Of a DNA stretch of 64,000 nt, positions 49,371-57,232 are shown piece by piece. A program made the position numbers and the translations under genes. The notes beneath the pieces are model-generated. The model did no database searches. It was not told the origin of the DNA and worked only from the letters and a program-made list of their open reading frames with translations. Position 1 is the first letter of the stretch, and the number at the start of each line of letters is the position of its first letter. Source of the DNA: Anaerolineaceae bacterium (GTDB lineage Bacteria > Chloroflexota > Anaerolineae > Promineifilales > Promineifilaceae); contig PABI01000115.1 of assembly GCA_002699125.1 (NCBI GenBank), forward strand, positions 1 through 64,000, read 5' to 3'.

Positions 49371-50368
49371 GCGAAAACAACGGAACCAATGTTAAACCCA
49401 AATTTGCCATGTATTGGGCTGCTTCGTGTGGCGGTTGTGAAATTGCCGTGCTCAACATTGGCGAGAAAATTCTGGACGTGGATGCTAACTTTGATGTGGT
49501 GTTCTGGCCGGTGGCGATGGACTCCAAGTACAAAGATGTAGAGGCAATGCCAGATAAATCCATCACGTTGACGCTGTTTAACGGCGGCATTCGCAATGAA
49601 GAAAATGCCCACATGGCCAAACTGCTGCGCCGAAAGTCGCAAATCCTGGTGGCGTTTGGCTCCTGTGCCTCGGAAGGGTGCATTCCGGGTATGGCCAACT
49701 TTTCTTCGACGGAGCAGATTTTTACGGCCGTTTACGACGGCATCTCCACAGAAAATCCAGACGGGATACGGCCGCAGTACAGCTACGAAATGCCCGAAGG
49801 CACCATCACCATTCCCACGTTCAATCCGGTGCTGAAGACGCTGGATCAGGTGGTGGACGTCGATTACTATATGCCGGGCTGTCCGCCGGAGTCGCACCAG
49901 ATTGCGGCCGTTGTCGAGCTGGTGATCAAAGCATTGCATGGCGAGGCAGAGCTGCCGCCGCCAGGCAGCGTCATCGGGGCTGGCATCTCAACCGTTTGTG
50001 AAGAATGCAGCCGCGAGCGCAACGTGAAGAAGATCACCCAGTTCCGGCGCATTCACGAGGTGACTGAGATTGATCCCAATTTGTGCCTGCTGGAGCAGGG
50101 CATTTTGTGCAACGGTCCGGCGACGCGCAGCGGCTGCGGCGCGCTGTGTCCTGGGGTGAACGCCGCCTGCGTGGGCTGTTACGGTCCGGCAGAAGGTGTG
50201 GTGGATTATGGAGCGCGGATGATGACGGCCGTTGCCTCCGTCATCGACAGTCGGGACCCCGACGAAATTGACCGCATTCTCGACGGCATCGTTGATCCGG
50301 CCGGTTCTTTCTATCGCTTTAATTTGGCCCATTCGCTGCTTCATGCTGCTAAAGAGGCTGTGAGCTAA
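49367..50368 (+). CDS. mvhG: [NiFe]-hydrogenase small subunit (group 3, MvhG-like)
   Basis: A 333-residue small subunit; ATG 49367 is preceded by GGAGGAGGT. The proximal cluster ligands are seen in AASCGGCEIAVL, FGSCASEGCIPG and MPGCPPES; further Cys-rich motifs (CEECSRER, CNGPATRSGCGALCPG, CVGCYGP) carry two more [4Fe-4S] clusters. No Tat signal, so the enzyme is cytoplasmic, as expected for group 3c. The start overlaps mvhD and a 112-base gap with repeats separates it from mvhA. Confidence 0.92.
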   Translation: MSENNGTNVKPKFAMYWAASCGGCEIAVLNIGEKILDVDANFDVVFWPVAMDSKYKDVEAMPDKSITLTLFNGGIRNEENAHMAKLLRRKSQILVAFGSCASEGCIPGMANFSSTEQIFTAVYDGISTENPDGIRPQYSYEMPEGTITIPTFNPVLKTLDQVVDVDYYMPGCPPESHQIAAVVELVIKALHGEAELPPPGSVIGAGISTVCEECSRERNVKKITQFRRIHEVTEIDPNLCLLEQGILCNGPATRSGCGALCPGVNAACVGCYGPAEGVVDYGARMMTAVASVIDSRDPDEIDRILDGIVDPAGSFYRFNLAHSLLHAAKEAVS

Positions 50369-50480
50369 TTGTGAATTGTGAATTGTGAATCGTGAATGGT
50401 GAATGGGTCTTCGTTCACCATTCGCAATTAAATAGCGACGATCCGTCGCCTACAATTCACCATTCCACTGGAGAACAACT
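50369..50480. repeat. GTGAATTGTGAATTGTGAAT tandem and inverted repeat
   Basis: GTGAATTG-type units (50370-50405) are mirrored by TTCACCATTCGCAATT (50413-50430) and ATTCACCATTC (50455-50465). The same words occur at 36045-36080. They separate the two hydrogenase subunits. Confidence 0.65.
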
Positions 50481-51947
50481 ATGGAGCGCATCACAATCGA
50501 CCCCATTACCCGCCTGGAAGGGCATGGCAAGATCGAGATTTTCCTAAACGATGAAGGGGATGTGGCCAACACTTATTTCCAGATACCGGAGCTGCGCGGC
50601 TTTGAACGATTCTGTGTCGGCCGTCCTGTGGAAGAGATGCCCGTGCTGACCAATCGCATCTGCGGTGTCTGCCCGGAGGCGCACCACATGGCCGCCGCCA
50701 AAGCTGGTGACGCCGTCTATGGTGTGGAGCCAACCTCCACCGCCAAGAAATTGCGCGAACTGCTGTACATGGGCTTTTACTTTACCGATCACACCACCCA
50801 CTTTTACGCCCTGGGCGGCCCCGATTTTGTCATGGGGCCAGACGCCCCCGTTGCCGAGCGTAACATTCTGGGCGTCATTCACAAAGTGGGGTTGGAGATT
50901 GGCGGCAAGGTGATCCAGGCGCGCAAATATGGCCACACCGTCGTGGAGATGTTGGGCGGACGCAAGGTCCATCCCTGCACCTCAATTCCCGGCGGCGTCA
51001 CCAAAGGACTCACGGAGGAAGAACGGCAGCAGATTGAAGAGATGGGGCGCTGGGGCATTGAGTTTGCCCAGTTTAGCCTGAAGCTGTTCAGCGACATGGT
51101 GTTGGGCAACCAGACCTACCTGGACTTGATTCTGGGCGATATTTACACGCACAAAACGCATTACATCGGACTGGTAGATGAAAACAACCGCGTTAACTTC
51201 TACGATGGCAAGGTGAGCGTCGTTGATCCCGACGGCAAGCGGCTGGGCAAATATGCGCCGCACGAATACACGGACTGGATCGCTGAGCGGGTGGAGCCGT
51301 GGACCTACCTCAAGTTCCCCTACCTGAAAAAAGTTGGCTGGAAAGGATTTGAAGAAGGCAAAGAGTCGGGTATCTACATGGCTACGCCGCTGTCGCGGCT
51401 GAACGCCGCTGACGGCATGGCGACGCCATTGGCGCAGGAGCATTATGAGCAGTTTTACGAGACGCTGGGCGGCAAGCCGGTGCACCAGCGCCTAGCCACG
51501 CATTGGGCGAGGCTGATCGAGCTGCTCTATGCGGCTGAACGGCTGGTGGAGCTGGCCACGGACGAGGAGATCACCTCGCCCGACCTGCACAACGTGCCCA
51601 CCCAGGTGCCCACCGAAGGTGTGGGCATTGTCGAAGCACCGCGCGGCACATTGACCCACCATTACTGGACAGATGAACGGGGCGTGTTGACGAAGGTGAA
51701 CCTGATTGTTGGCACTACGAACAACTATGCACCCATCAGCATGTCGATCAAAAAAGCGGCCCAGAGCCTGATCAAGAAAGGCACAGTCGTGAACGAAGGA
51801 CTGCTGAATATGGTCGAGATGGCCTTCCGCGCCTACGATCCCTGCTTTGGCTGCGCCACCCATTCGCTGCCGGGGCAAATGCCGCTACAGGTAACGATAC
51901 GGGATGCGGCCGGTGAACCGGTTGAGGTACTGAAGCAATTTTGCTAA
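50481..51947 (+). CDS. mvhA: [NiFe]-hydrogenase large subunit (group 3, MvhA-like)
   Basis: A 488-residue catalytic subunit with both Ni-Fe motifs: RICGVCPEAHH (L1, about residue 58) and DPCFGCATH (L2, about residue 453). The last 27 residues after the L2 His (SLPGQMPLQV...) are the expected C-terminal extension removed by the maturation protease encoded next. The N-terminal DPITRLEGHGKIEIFL is typical of group 3. With MvhG and MvhD it oxidises H2 in the cytoplasm and feeds HdrA. ACGGCCGT copies are absent from this gene. Confidence 0.95.
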   Translation: MERITIDPITRLEGHGKIEIFLNDEGDVANTYFQIPELRGFERFCVGRPVEEMPVLTNRICGVCPEAHHMAAAKAGDAVYGVEPTSTAKKLRELLYMGFYFTDHTTHFYALGGPDFVMGPDAPVAERNILGVIHKVGLEIGGKVIQARKYGHTVVEMLGGRKVHPCTSIPGGVTKGLTEEERQQIEEMGRWGIEFAQFSLKLFSDMVLGNQTYLDLILGDIYTHKTHYIGLVDENNRVNFYDGKVSVVDPDGKRLGKYAPHEYTDWIAERVEPWTYLKFPYLKKVGWKGFEEGKESGIYMATPLSRLNAADGMATPLAQEHYEQFYETLGGKPVHQRLATHWARLIELLYAAERLVELATDEEITSPDLHNVPTQVPTEGVGIVEAPRGTLTHHYWTDERGVLTKVNLIVGTTNNYAPISMSIKKAAQSLIKKGTVVNEGLLNMVEMAFRAYDPCFGCATHSLPGQMPLQVTIRDAAGEPVEVLKQFC

Positions 51948-51956
51948 TAAAAGAGC

Positions 51957-52032
51957 GCATTTTACCGTGGAGAACGCAGAGTTTTTCTCCGGGGTTATTC
52001 ATTACTCCGCGCCCTCTGCGTCTCTGTGGTTA
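51957..52032. repeat. CGCAGAG/CTCTGCG inverted repeat
   Basis: ACCGTGGAGAACGCAGAG and CTCTGCGTCTCTGTGGT are mirrored arms of the dispersed CGCAGAG family, between mvhA and the protease gene. Confidence 0.65.
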
Positions 52033-52053
52033 ATTTTTTAGTATTGAGGACAT

Positions 52054-52548
52054 ATGAATCGTAGCAAGACGCTGGTTGTTGGCCTGGGTAATCCCATCTT
52101 GGGCGATGATGGGGTAGGTTGGCGCGTGGCGGAGGCGGTGCAAACGGCCGTTCCCCAGGCAAAGGTCGAATTTCTGGCGCTGGGTGGATTAAGCCTCATG
52201 GAACGGCTCATCGGCTACGACCGGGTGATCATCATCGATTCGATCCAAACGCAAAACGGCCGTATCGGTGATGTCGCCATCTTTCCTTTGCAGGCGTTAC
52301 CGGATTTGTCGGCGGGGCACACGACGGCCGTACACGACACCTCGCTGCAAACCGCCATCGCCCTGGGCCGCCAGATGGGTGCCCAACTGCCCGACGACAT
52401 CACGATCGTGGGCATCGAAGCCATCCGCGTCTACGATTTTTCTGATGAGCTGACACCCGAAATAGAAGCGGCCGTTCCGCAGGCGGTAACGGCCGTACTC
52501 ACCCTATTGCATGCCAGTTCAGAAATAGAGTGCTTAAGCACACCATGA
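52054..52548 (+). CDS. Hydrogenase maturation protease (M52, HycI/HybD-type)
   Basis: A 164-residue endopeptidase. Motifs: VVGLGNPILGDDGVGWRVAEAV (with Ni-binding Glu/Asp positions), DSIQTQNG and GHTTAVHDTSL, of the HybD/HycI family. It should cleave the 27-residue C-terminal extension of MvhA after Ni insertion. TGAGG precedes the ATG. It carries four ACGGCCGT copies in under 500 bases. Confidence 0.92.
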   Translation: MNRSKTLVVGLGNPILGDDGVGWRVAEAVQTAVPQAKVEFLALGGLSLMERLIGYDRVIIIDSIQTQNGRIGDVAIFPLQALPDLSAGHTTAVHDTSLQTAIALGRQMGAQLPDDITIVGIEAIRVYDFSDELTPEIEAAVPQAVTAVLTLLHASSEIECLSTP

Positions 52549-52568
52549 ATAAAAATTCTCATCCACAG

Positions 52569-52632
52569 ATTGCGCAGATTACGCAGATTTTTTCTCTTTT
52601 CCTCTGCGTTCTCCGCGCCTCTGCGGTTAAAT
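52569..52632. repeat. CTCTGCG repeat before the CNBD gene
   Basis: GATTGCGCAGATTACGCAGA then CCTCTGCGTTCTCCGCGCCT on to 52632 form one dispersed repeat copy in the leader of the next gene. Confidence 0.6.
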
Positions 52633-52649
52633 TCTTTTAGGAGGAAGAG

Positions 52650-53123
52650 ATGGTTTCTCCCGAACTTTTGCGACGGTATCCTTTTTTTGCTTTTATGACC
52701 CACCAGCAGCGCCAGGAAGTGGCGATGATTGCCGATGAGGTCGAGGTTCCGGCCAACACAATCCTGTTTGCCATTGAGGAAAAAGCCGAGGCGCTGTATT
52801 TGCTCATGAACGGTAGCCTTGATTTGCACTACGTGGTGCTAGACGAAAACCTGCCCGCCCTGCGCAAGGATTTCATGATTGGCACGATCAATCCGGGGGA
52901 GGTGTTGGGCATTTCGGCGTTGATTGAGCCGTATACGCTGACAGCAACGGCCGTAACCACCCAGCCCTGCTCCCTGATCAAAATCGATGCTTTGGCCCTG
53001 CGCGATTTGTGTGAGCAAGACCACGACCTGGCCTACGGTCTGCAAAAGCAGCTGGCCCGCACCACGATGCAGCGCCTGCACGCCACCCGCGTGCTGCTCG
53101 CCGCTGCCACAGCGCCCGTGTGA
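52650..53123 (+). CDS. Stand-alone cyclic-nucleotide-binding-domain protein
   Basis: A 157-residue protein with one CNBD: VPANTILFAIEEKAEALYLLMNGSLDLHYV..., PGEVLGISALIEPY (phosphate-binding region, in place of GE(L/I)AL..R(A/S)A) and TATAVTTQPCSLIKIDALAL. No HTH follows, unlike CRP/FNR; the C terminus is a helix (ARTTMQRLHATRVLLAAA). The nucleotide may be absent, since the RTA motif reads PYTLTA. AGGAGG precedes the ATG. It closes the hydrogenase operon, suggesting cNMP or redox-linked control of the complex. Confidence 0.85.
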   Translation: MVSPELLRRYPFFAFMTHQQRQEVAMIADEVEVPANTILFAIEEKAEALYLLMNGSLDLHYVVLDENLPALRKDFMIGTINPGEVLGISALIEPYTLTATAVTTQPCSLIKIDALALRDLCEQDHDLAYGLQKQLARTTMQRLHATRVLLAAATAPV

Positions 53124-53225
53124 AAAACTTGACGCAAAGGCGCAAAGAGGCAAAGAAAGGAACAAACAAAGGAAAATCTGCGTTAATCTGCGAAATCTGC
53201 GGATAAAAAATTGGATGTACTGAGA
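53124..53225. repeat. Intergenic CGCAAAG and ATCTGCG repeats
   Basis: ACGCAAAGGCGCAAAGAGGC followed by ATCTGCGTTAATCTGCGAAA and the rest to 53213. Nothing else seen. Confidence 0.55.
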
Positions 53226-54854
53226 CTACCAATTCTGCAAAGCAATCAGCAGTACCTGAGCCAGGATGACGTTGATGATGATGGCGAAGGGGAACATGAG
53301 CGTGTAGCCGATGCCCGGCAGGGGATTTTGTGCCTGCTCTTCGGCGTAGTCCAGGACGGCCGGTTGGGGGGAGATCATGCCCAGGAGCAGGCTGAAAGGG
53401 ATGCGCAGCAGTTTGTAGCCCAGCCACAGCGCCAGCGGCGTCGTCACCACAATGAGCCCAAACCCAAGCCCAAAAATGAGCCAACCTGCGCCGCCGGCAA
53501 ACGCATTTAGAAAGGCGCTGCCGGAGCGCACGCCTACGGCAGCCAGGAGCAAAATCAGGCCAAACTGGCGCAGCGTCAGGTTGGCGCTGTAGGGCATCTT
53601 CCACAGGATGGGGCCGGTGCGGCGCAGCGCGCCTAGCACCAGCGCTACCAGCAGCGGTCCGCCCGCCAGCCCCAGTTGAAAAGTGATGCCGCCCGGCAGC
53701 GTAATCGGTATCAGGCCGATGAGCCAGCCGACGGTGATGCCGAATCCGACCGTGAGCAGGTTGACGTGGCTGAGCTGGGCATAGGAATCGCCAAACAGTT
53801 CCACCAGATGGGGAATCTCTTCGCGGGGAGCCAGCACGCGGATGCGGTCGCCCCATTCCAAAACGGTGTCGCCGCGGGCCAGCAGCTCCACATCGCCGCG
53901 ACGCACGTGGGAGACAATTGCGCCGTGCGTCTCGCGCAGGTTGAGCGTGGCCAACTGCTTGCCGGCAATGTCGGGATTGGAGACGAAGAGGCGTCGGCTG
54001 TTGTAGACGGCGTGATCGTGCAGCAAATCCTCGGCGGAGCGACGGCCGAAGTCGGTTTCCACCTGGGCCATTGCTTCCGGCGTGCCGGCGATGACAATTT
54101 TGTCACCTACCTGAAACTGTGTGTCGTTGCTGATCAGGCTGATACTGTCGCCCCGGTACAAACGGCCGAATAACACATCCCACGCATGTTCGCGACGTAA
54201 CTGGCGCAACGGCCGTTCCGTCATCGCTACTTTTGTCACATCAATCGTGCAATATTGCAAATCGCGGGCGATGGGGTATTGGTGGCGCAGGCGGTGTGCT
54301 TCGGCGGCAAAATCGACCGGCCACAGGCGCAGGACAATAGCTAGGACCAGCATCCGGCCCAGCACGCCCAGCGGATACACCACAGAAAAACCGACGACGG
54401 CGTCGGCAGCGGCCGTATCCGCCCCGCCGCGCTGCCCAATCAAATCCAAAACGCTGGCTAGGGCGGGCGTGTTGTTAGACATACCGGTGAAAATGCCTAC
54501 CGTCGTCGCCGGGCTCAGGTCCAGCGCCAGGTGCAGGCCCAAAAGCAGCAGCGCCGGCAGGGCCATGATGCCCACGATGAACAGCACCTCACGCAGTCCC
54601 TCGCGGCGAAACTTGCTGAAGAAGCCCGGTCCGTTAGCCAGGCCGATGGTGTAAACAAACAGCACCAACCCCAAATCGAGGATGATCTGCGGCATTTGCA
54701 GCGCCGGGTCCAGCGCGCCAAATGCCAGACCAACAAATAAAACGGCCGCAACCCCCATACTGTTGCCCGCAATACGAATCTGGCCAATCCAGTAGCCAAT
54801 GGCCACCACCAAAAAGAGCAAAAGCAGCGGATTGGCTTGTAGAAGTTCAATCAT
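53226..54854 (-). CDS. AspT/YidE-type transporter with paired TrkA-C domains
   Basis: A 542-residue transporter of the aspartate:alanine exchanger class. Two membrane bundles (residues 1-170 and 360-540) flank a cytoplasmic part with two TrkA-C (RCK-C) domains (about 195-275 and 285-360), seen as GDKIVIAGTPEAM and WGDRIRVLAPREEI. The conserved GxSxxNxxALA-type stretch reads GMSNNTPALASVL. In AspT this swaps aspartate and alanine; the substrate here is unknown. The gene is convergent to the hydrogenase operon. Confidence 0.85.
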   Translation of the reverse strand: MIELLQANPLLLLFLVVAIGYWIGQIRIAGNSMGVAAVLFVGLAFGALDPALQMPQIILDLGLVLFVYTIGLANGPGFFSKFRREGLREVLFIVGIMALPALLLLGLHLALDLSPATTVGIFTGMSNNTPALASVLDLIGQRGGADTAAADAVVGFSVVYPLGVLGRMLVLAIVLRLWPVDFAAEAHRLRHQYPIARDLQYCTIDVTKVAMTERPLRQLRREHAWDVLFGRLYRGDSISLISNDTQFQVGDKIVIAGTPEAMAQVETDFGRRSAEDLLHDHAVYNSRRLFVSNPDIAGKQLATLNLRETHGAIVSHVRRGDVELLARGDTVLEWGDRIRVLAPREEIPHLVELFGDSYAQLSHVNLLTVGFGITVGWLIGLIPITLPGGITFQLGLAGGPLLVALVLGALRRTGPILWKMPYSANLTLRQFGLILLLAAVGVRSGSAFLNAFAGGAGWLIFGLGFGLIVVTTPLALWLGYKLLRIPFSLLLGMISPQPAVLDYAEEQAQNPLPGIGYTLMFPFAIIINVILAQVLLIALQNW

Positions 54855-55118
54855 AAGTCCACCAAAATGGGAGCATATCAGGTTTTATTTGTTTGGTCAT
54901 TGTTGCTGGGGAAAAAGAGCTGATAGACTGACAAAACTTATTTTCAGGGAGAGTACAGCGAATATCAGGAATCAACGAATGAAAGATGCTCAAGTTATAT
55001 TCGTTGGTTCCTGCCATTCGTTGTACTCTTGCCACTAATAGATTAATTCTGTCAATCAACAAAAAGAGAGCGGGAATCCATTTGCTGCGCGGGCATGACA
55101 GTTTATAGACTCGATGTG
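54855..55118. repeat. Intergenic region with a 78-base imperfect inverted repeat
   Basis: Arms at about 54951-54980 and 54999-55028 start AGAGTACA(G/A)CGAAT and are complementary in about 27 of 30 positions, with three compensatory or tolerated differences. A TCATTCCCGCG-family fragment lies at 55070-55102. No gene recognised. Confidence 0.6.
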
Positions 55119-57131
55119 CTACAGAGTCTCCTCATCATCACTCTCAGAGGCGGTGGCTTCGTCTATTTCAGGTTCATCGAGTGAGGCTTCGTCGGGTGGG
55201 GCGGCGTCTTCCGCAGCCGGGGGGCGGAGCTGGAAGCGAAGCAGGATACGGCCGAGGCGGATTTCGTCGCCGTCTTGCAGCTGACGCGGGCTGAGGCCCA
55301 GCCGGTCGTGGTTTAAAAAAGTGCCGCTGGCGCTGCCTTCGTCGTAAAGCCAGTAACGGCCGTTCCGCCGCCGAATCCGCGCATGGAGCCGGGCCACCGA
55401 ACTGTCGCCAAATACAATCTGGACTACCTCGTGATCCCGGCCAATCGCCATGTTGTCTTCCTCTAAAATGATGGCGGTGCGGTTGCCAGGAGCGTCCTCT
55501 ACCAGTTGCAGCGAGGCGACCAATGTCTCATCCACCTCATCTTGCGTCTCGTCGGATTCGGCCGTTTGCCGCCTGGGTCGAGGGCGTGGTGAAGACTTGA
55601 AGAAGCGTCGTCGCCACCAGCGAATGAGGATGAGTACCAGGCCCAGCAAGCCTAATCCCGCCAAAATAAGCAGCCAATCGTCGCGGCTGATCGTGTTGGT
55701 AACGGCCGTAACCCGCTCGACGGGGCTGGGCGTGGCCGTGGGGGCTGGTGTGGGCGTGGGCGGATCGGGGCGAACGGCCGTAATCGTTACTACTTCTGTC
55801 TCCGTTTCAGTCGTATAGCCCAGCACGTCCGTCAACTCGGCTCGCAGGCGGTATGCGCCCGTGTCTACCGACTGCACGTTCCAGCTTAAGTTGATGATAC
55901 CTGCTTCGTCCGGCTGGGGCGTGGTAAGCTGTGGCTGCTGTTGCCCATCGACAAAGAGGGAAACGGCCGTAATCTCCCGCGGTAAATCATCTGGCCAGGA
56001 CAGCTGCACCGGAATTTCTAGCGTAGTTGGTTCCAAATCCAGAAGAGGTGAATCGGGGGCACTGCCTTGCCGCTGAACGGCCGTTGTGGGCAGCGCCAGT
56101 TCAATTTGTGGCGGCACAATCTCCAGCACCAGCTCCGTGCTGGCTGTGAGATTGCCTATGTTGACCGTGATGGGGTAACGGCCGCTTTCCGTTTTCAGCG
56201 ATTCGTAGCGGATTTGGGCCTGGTTGCCCTGCCGCTGCCAGATTAAAAAGAGGGGGTCTGCTTCTTCCGGGCGGGGCGCATGGACGTAAAAGGCCCGGGT
56301 GGGTTGGTACAGCGCGGCGGCGGCATCAATCTCGTCCAGGCTGGCCTGCGCGCCCAAAATGGCGGTAAACAGCGGCAGCTCAATGGATTGTGCTTCGGTC
56401 ACAATGGTTTCAAAGTCGAGGAAGTGGCTCAGGCGGCGCGCTTCACTGAGGAGGAGGATGGCCTGGTAACGGCCGCTTTCCTGAATCTCTGCCGCGTGGT
56501 CGATGGCTTGCAGCATCATGGCGTTGATGGGCACATCTTGCGGCAGGTCTGGTTCGTAATTTTGAATGGCGCTCACCAGACTATCAGGCGAACCGGCATC
56601 CTGCACCAAAAATTGGCCTGCTTCATTAGCCGCATCCGGCACCAGCAGCGAGATACGGTCAAAGCCAGAGGGATTCATGAAGCGGCTGGCGTAGCGCTCC
56701 AGCATCTCTTGCACCGTTTGCAGCCGTGTCACGCTGCGCCCCTCGTCAATAATGTTGAGCGATTGGTCGGCATCCAGCACAAAAATGATGTCTACGCCCA
56801 CGGGGACAAACTGCACTTGATAATCGGCGATGGGCACGCCATTTTCCCGCAGCGTCAACCGCGTCAGGTCAGATTCCGGCAGCGGCGCGCCACGGCCGTC
56901 GCTGCTCAGCACATTCAGCGTTACCTCGGGGAAGTTGGACAGATCCGGCCGGCTCAGCCGCAGCTGCACATCCCCTTGTGCCGTCACAGGATTTAAAAGC
57001 ATCAATCCGCAGATCACACAGATTACGCAGATTAAAGGCTTGAAAGATCTGCGTAATCCTTCGGCAAGCTCAGGACAAGTTCTGCGCAATCTGCGGATAT
57101 TTTTATGAATAATTTGGACCATTTTCTCCAT
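55119..57131 (-). CDS. Secreted VWA-like protein with C-terminal FHA domain
   Basis: A 670-residue protein. The N terminus is a signal-like stretch (VICGLMLLNPVTAQG), part of which is encoded by dispersed repeats (57005-57098). It continues with a VWA-like domain (VGVDIIFVLDADQSLNI; DAD in place of DxSxS), beta-sandwich segments, a membrane segment (LLILAGLGLLGLVLILI, about residue 510) and a cytoplasmic FHA domain (MAIGRDHEVVQIVFGDSSVARLHARIRRRNGRYWLYDEGSASGTFLN). FHA binds phosphothreonine, so Ser/Thr kinase signalling is likely. The start at 57131 is a judgement; 57122 with GGAG is possible. Confidence 0.75.
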   Translation of the reverse strand: MEKMVQIIHKNIRRLRRTCPELAEGLRRSFKPLICVICVICGLMLLNPVTAQGDVQLRLSRPDLSNFPEVTLNVLSSDGRGAPLPESDLTRLTLRENGVPIADYQVQFVPVGVDIIFVLDADQSLNIIDEGRSVTRLQTVQEMLERYASRFMNPSGFDRISLLVPDAANEAGQFLVQDAGSPDSLVSAIQNYEPDLPQDVPINAMMLQAIDHAAEIQESGRYQAILLLSEARRLSHFLDFETIVTEAQSIELPLFTAILGAQASLDEIDAAAALYQPTRAFYVHAPRPEEADPLFLIWQRQGNQAQIRYESLKTESGRYPITVNIGNLTASTELVLEIVPPQIELALPTTAVQRQGSAPDSPLLDLEPTTLEIPVQLSWPDDLPREITAVSLFVDGQQQPQLTTPQPDEAGIINLSWNVQSVDTGAYRLRAELTDVLGYTTETETEVVTITAVRPDPPTPTPAPTATPSPVERVTAVTNTISRDDWLLILAGLGLLGLVLILIRWWRRRFFKSSPRPRPRRQTAESDETQDEVDETLVASLQLVEDAPGNRTAIILEEDNMAIGRDHEVVQIVFGDSSVARLHARIRRRNGRYWLYDEGSASGTFLNHDRLGLSPRQLQDGDEIRLGRILLRFQLRPPAAEDAAPPDEASLDEPEIDEATASESDDEETL
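57005..57098. repeat. Dispersed repeat inside the start region of the VWA-FHA gene
   Basis: Outer arms ATCCGCAGAT (57005-57014) and ATCTGCGGAT (57089-57098); inside lie CCTTCGGCAAGCTCAGGACA (57058-57077) and GCAGATTA words. The same words are at 42517-42570 and 53185-53213. Confidence 0.75.
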
Positions 57132-57173
57132 CTTCCGCAGGCGTTCCACCCGATGAGCGTAGGTTGCTTTATG

Positions 57174-57202
57174 TTTACTTTCTGCGCTCGGTTTGTTATT
57201 AT
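57174..57202 (+). promoter_or_regulatory. Promoter of the second VWA-FHA gene
   Basis: -35 TTTACT (57174-57179), 17-base spacer, -10 TATTAT (57197-57202); the ATG at 57233 follows after 30 bases with a GGGAGAGA site. Confidence 0.55.
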
Positions 57203-57232
57203 AGCACGGTAAATCCAGGGAGAGAGACTCAC

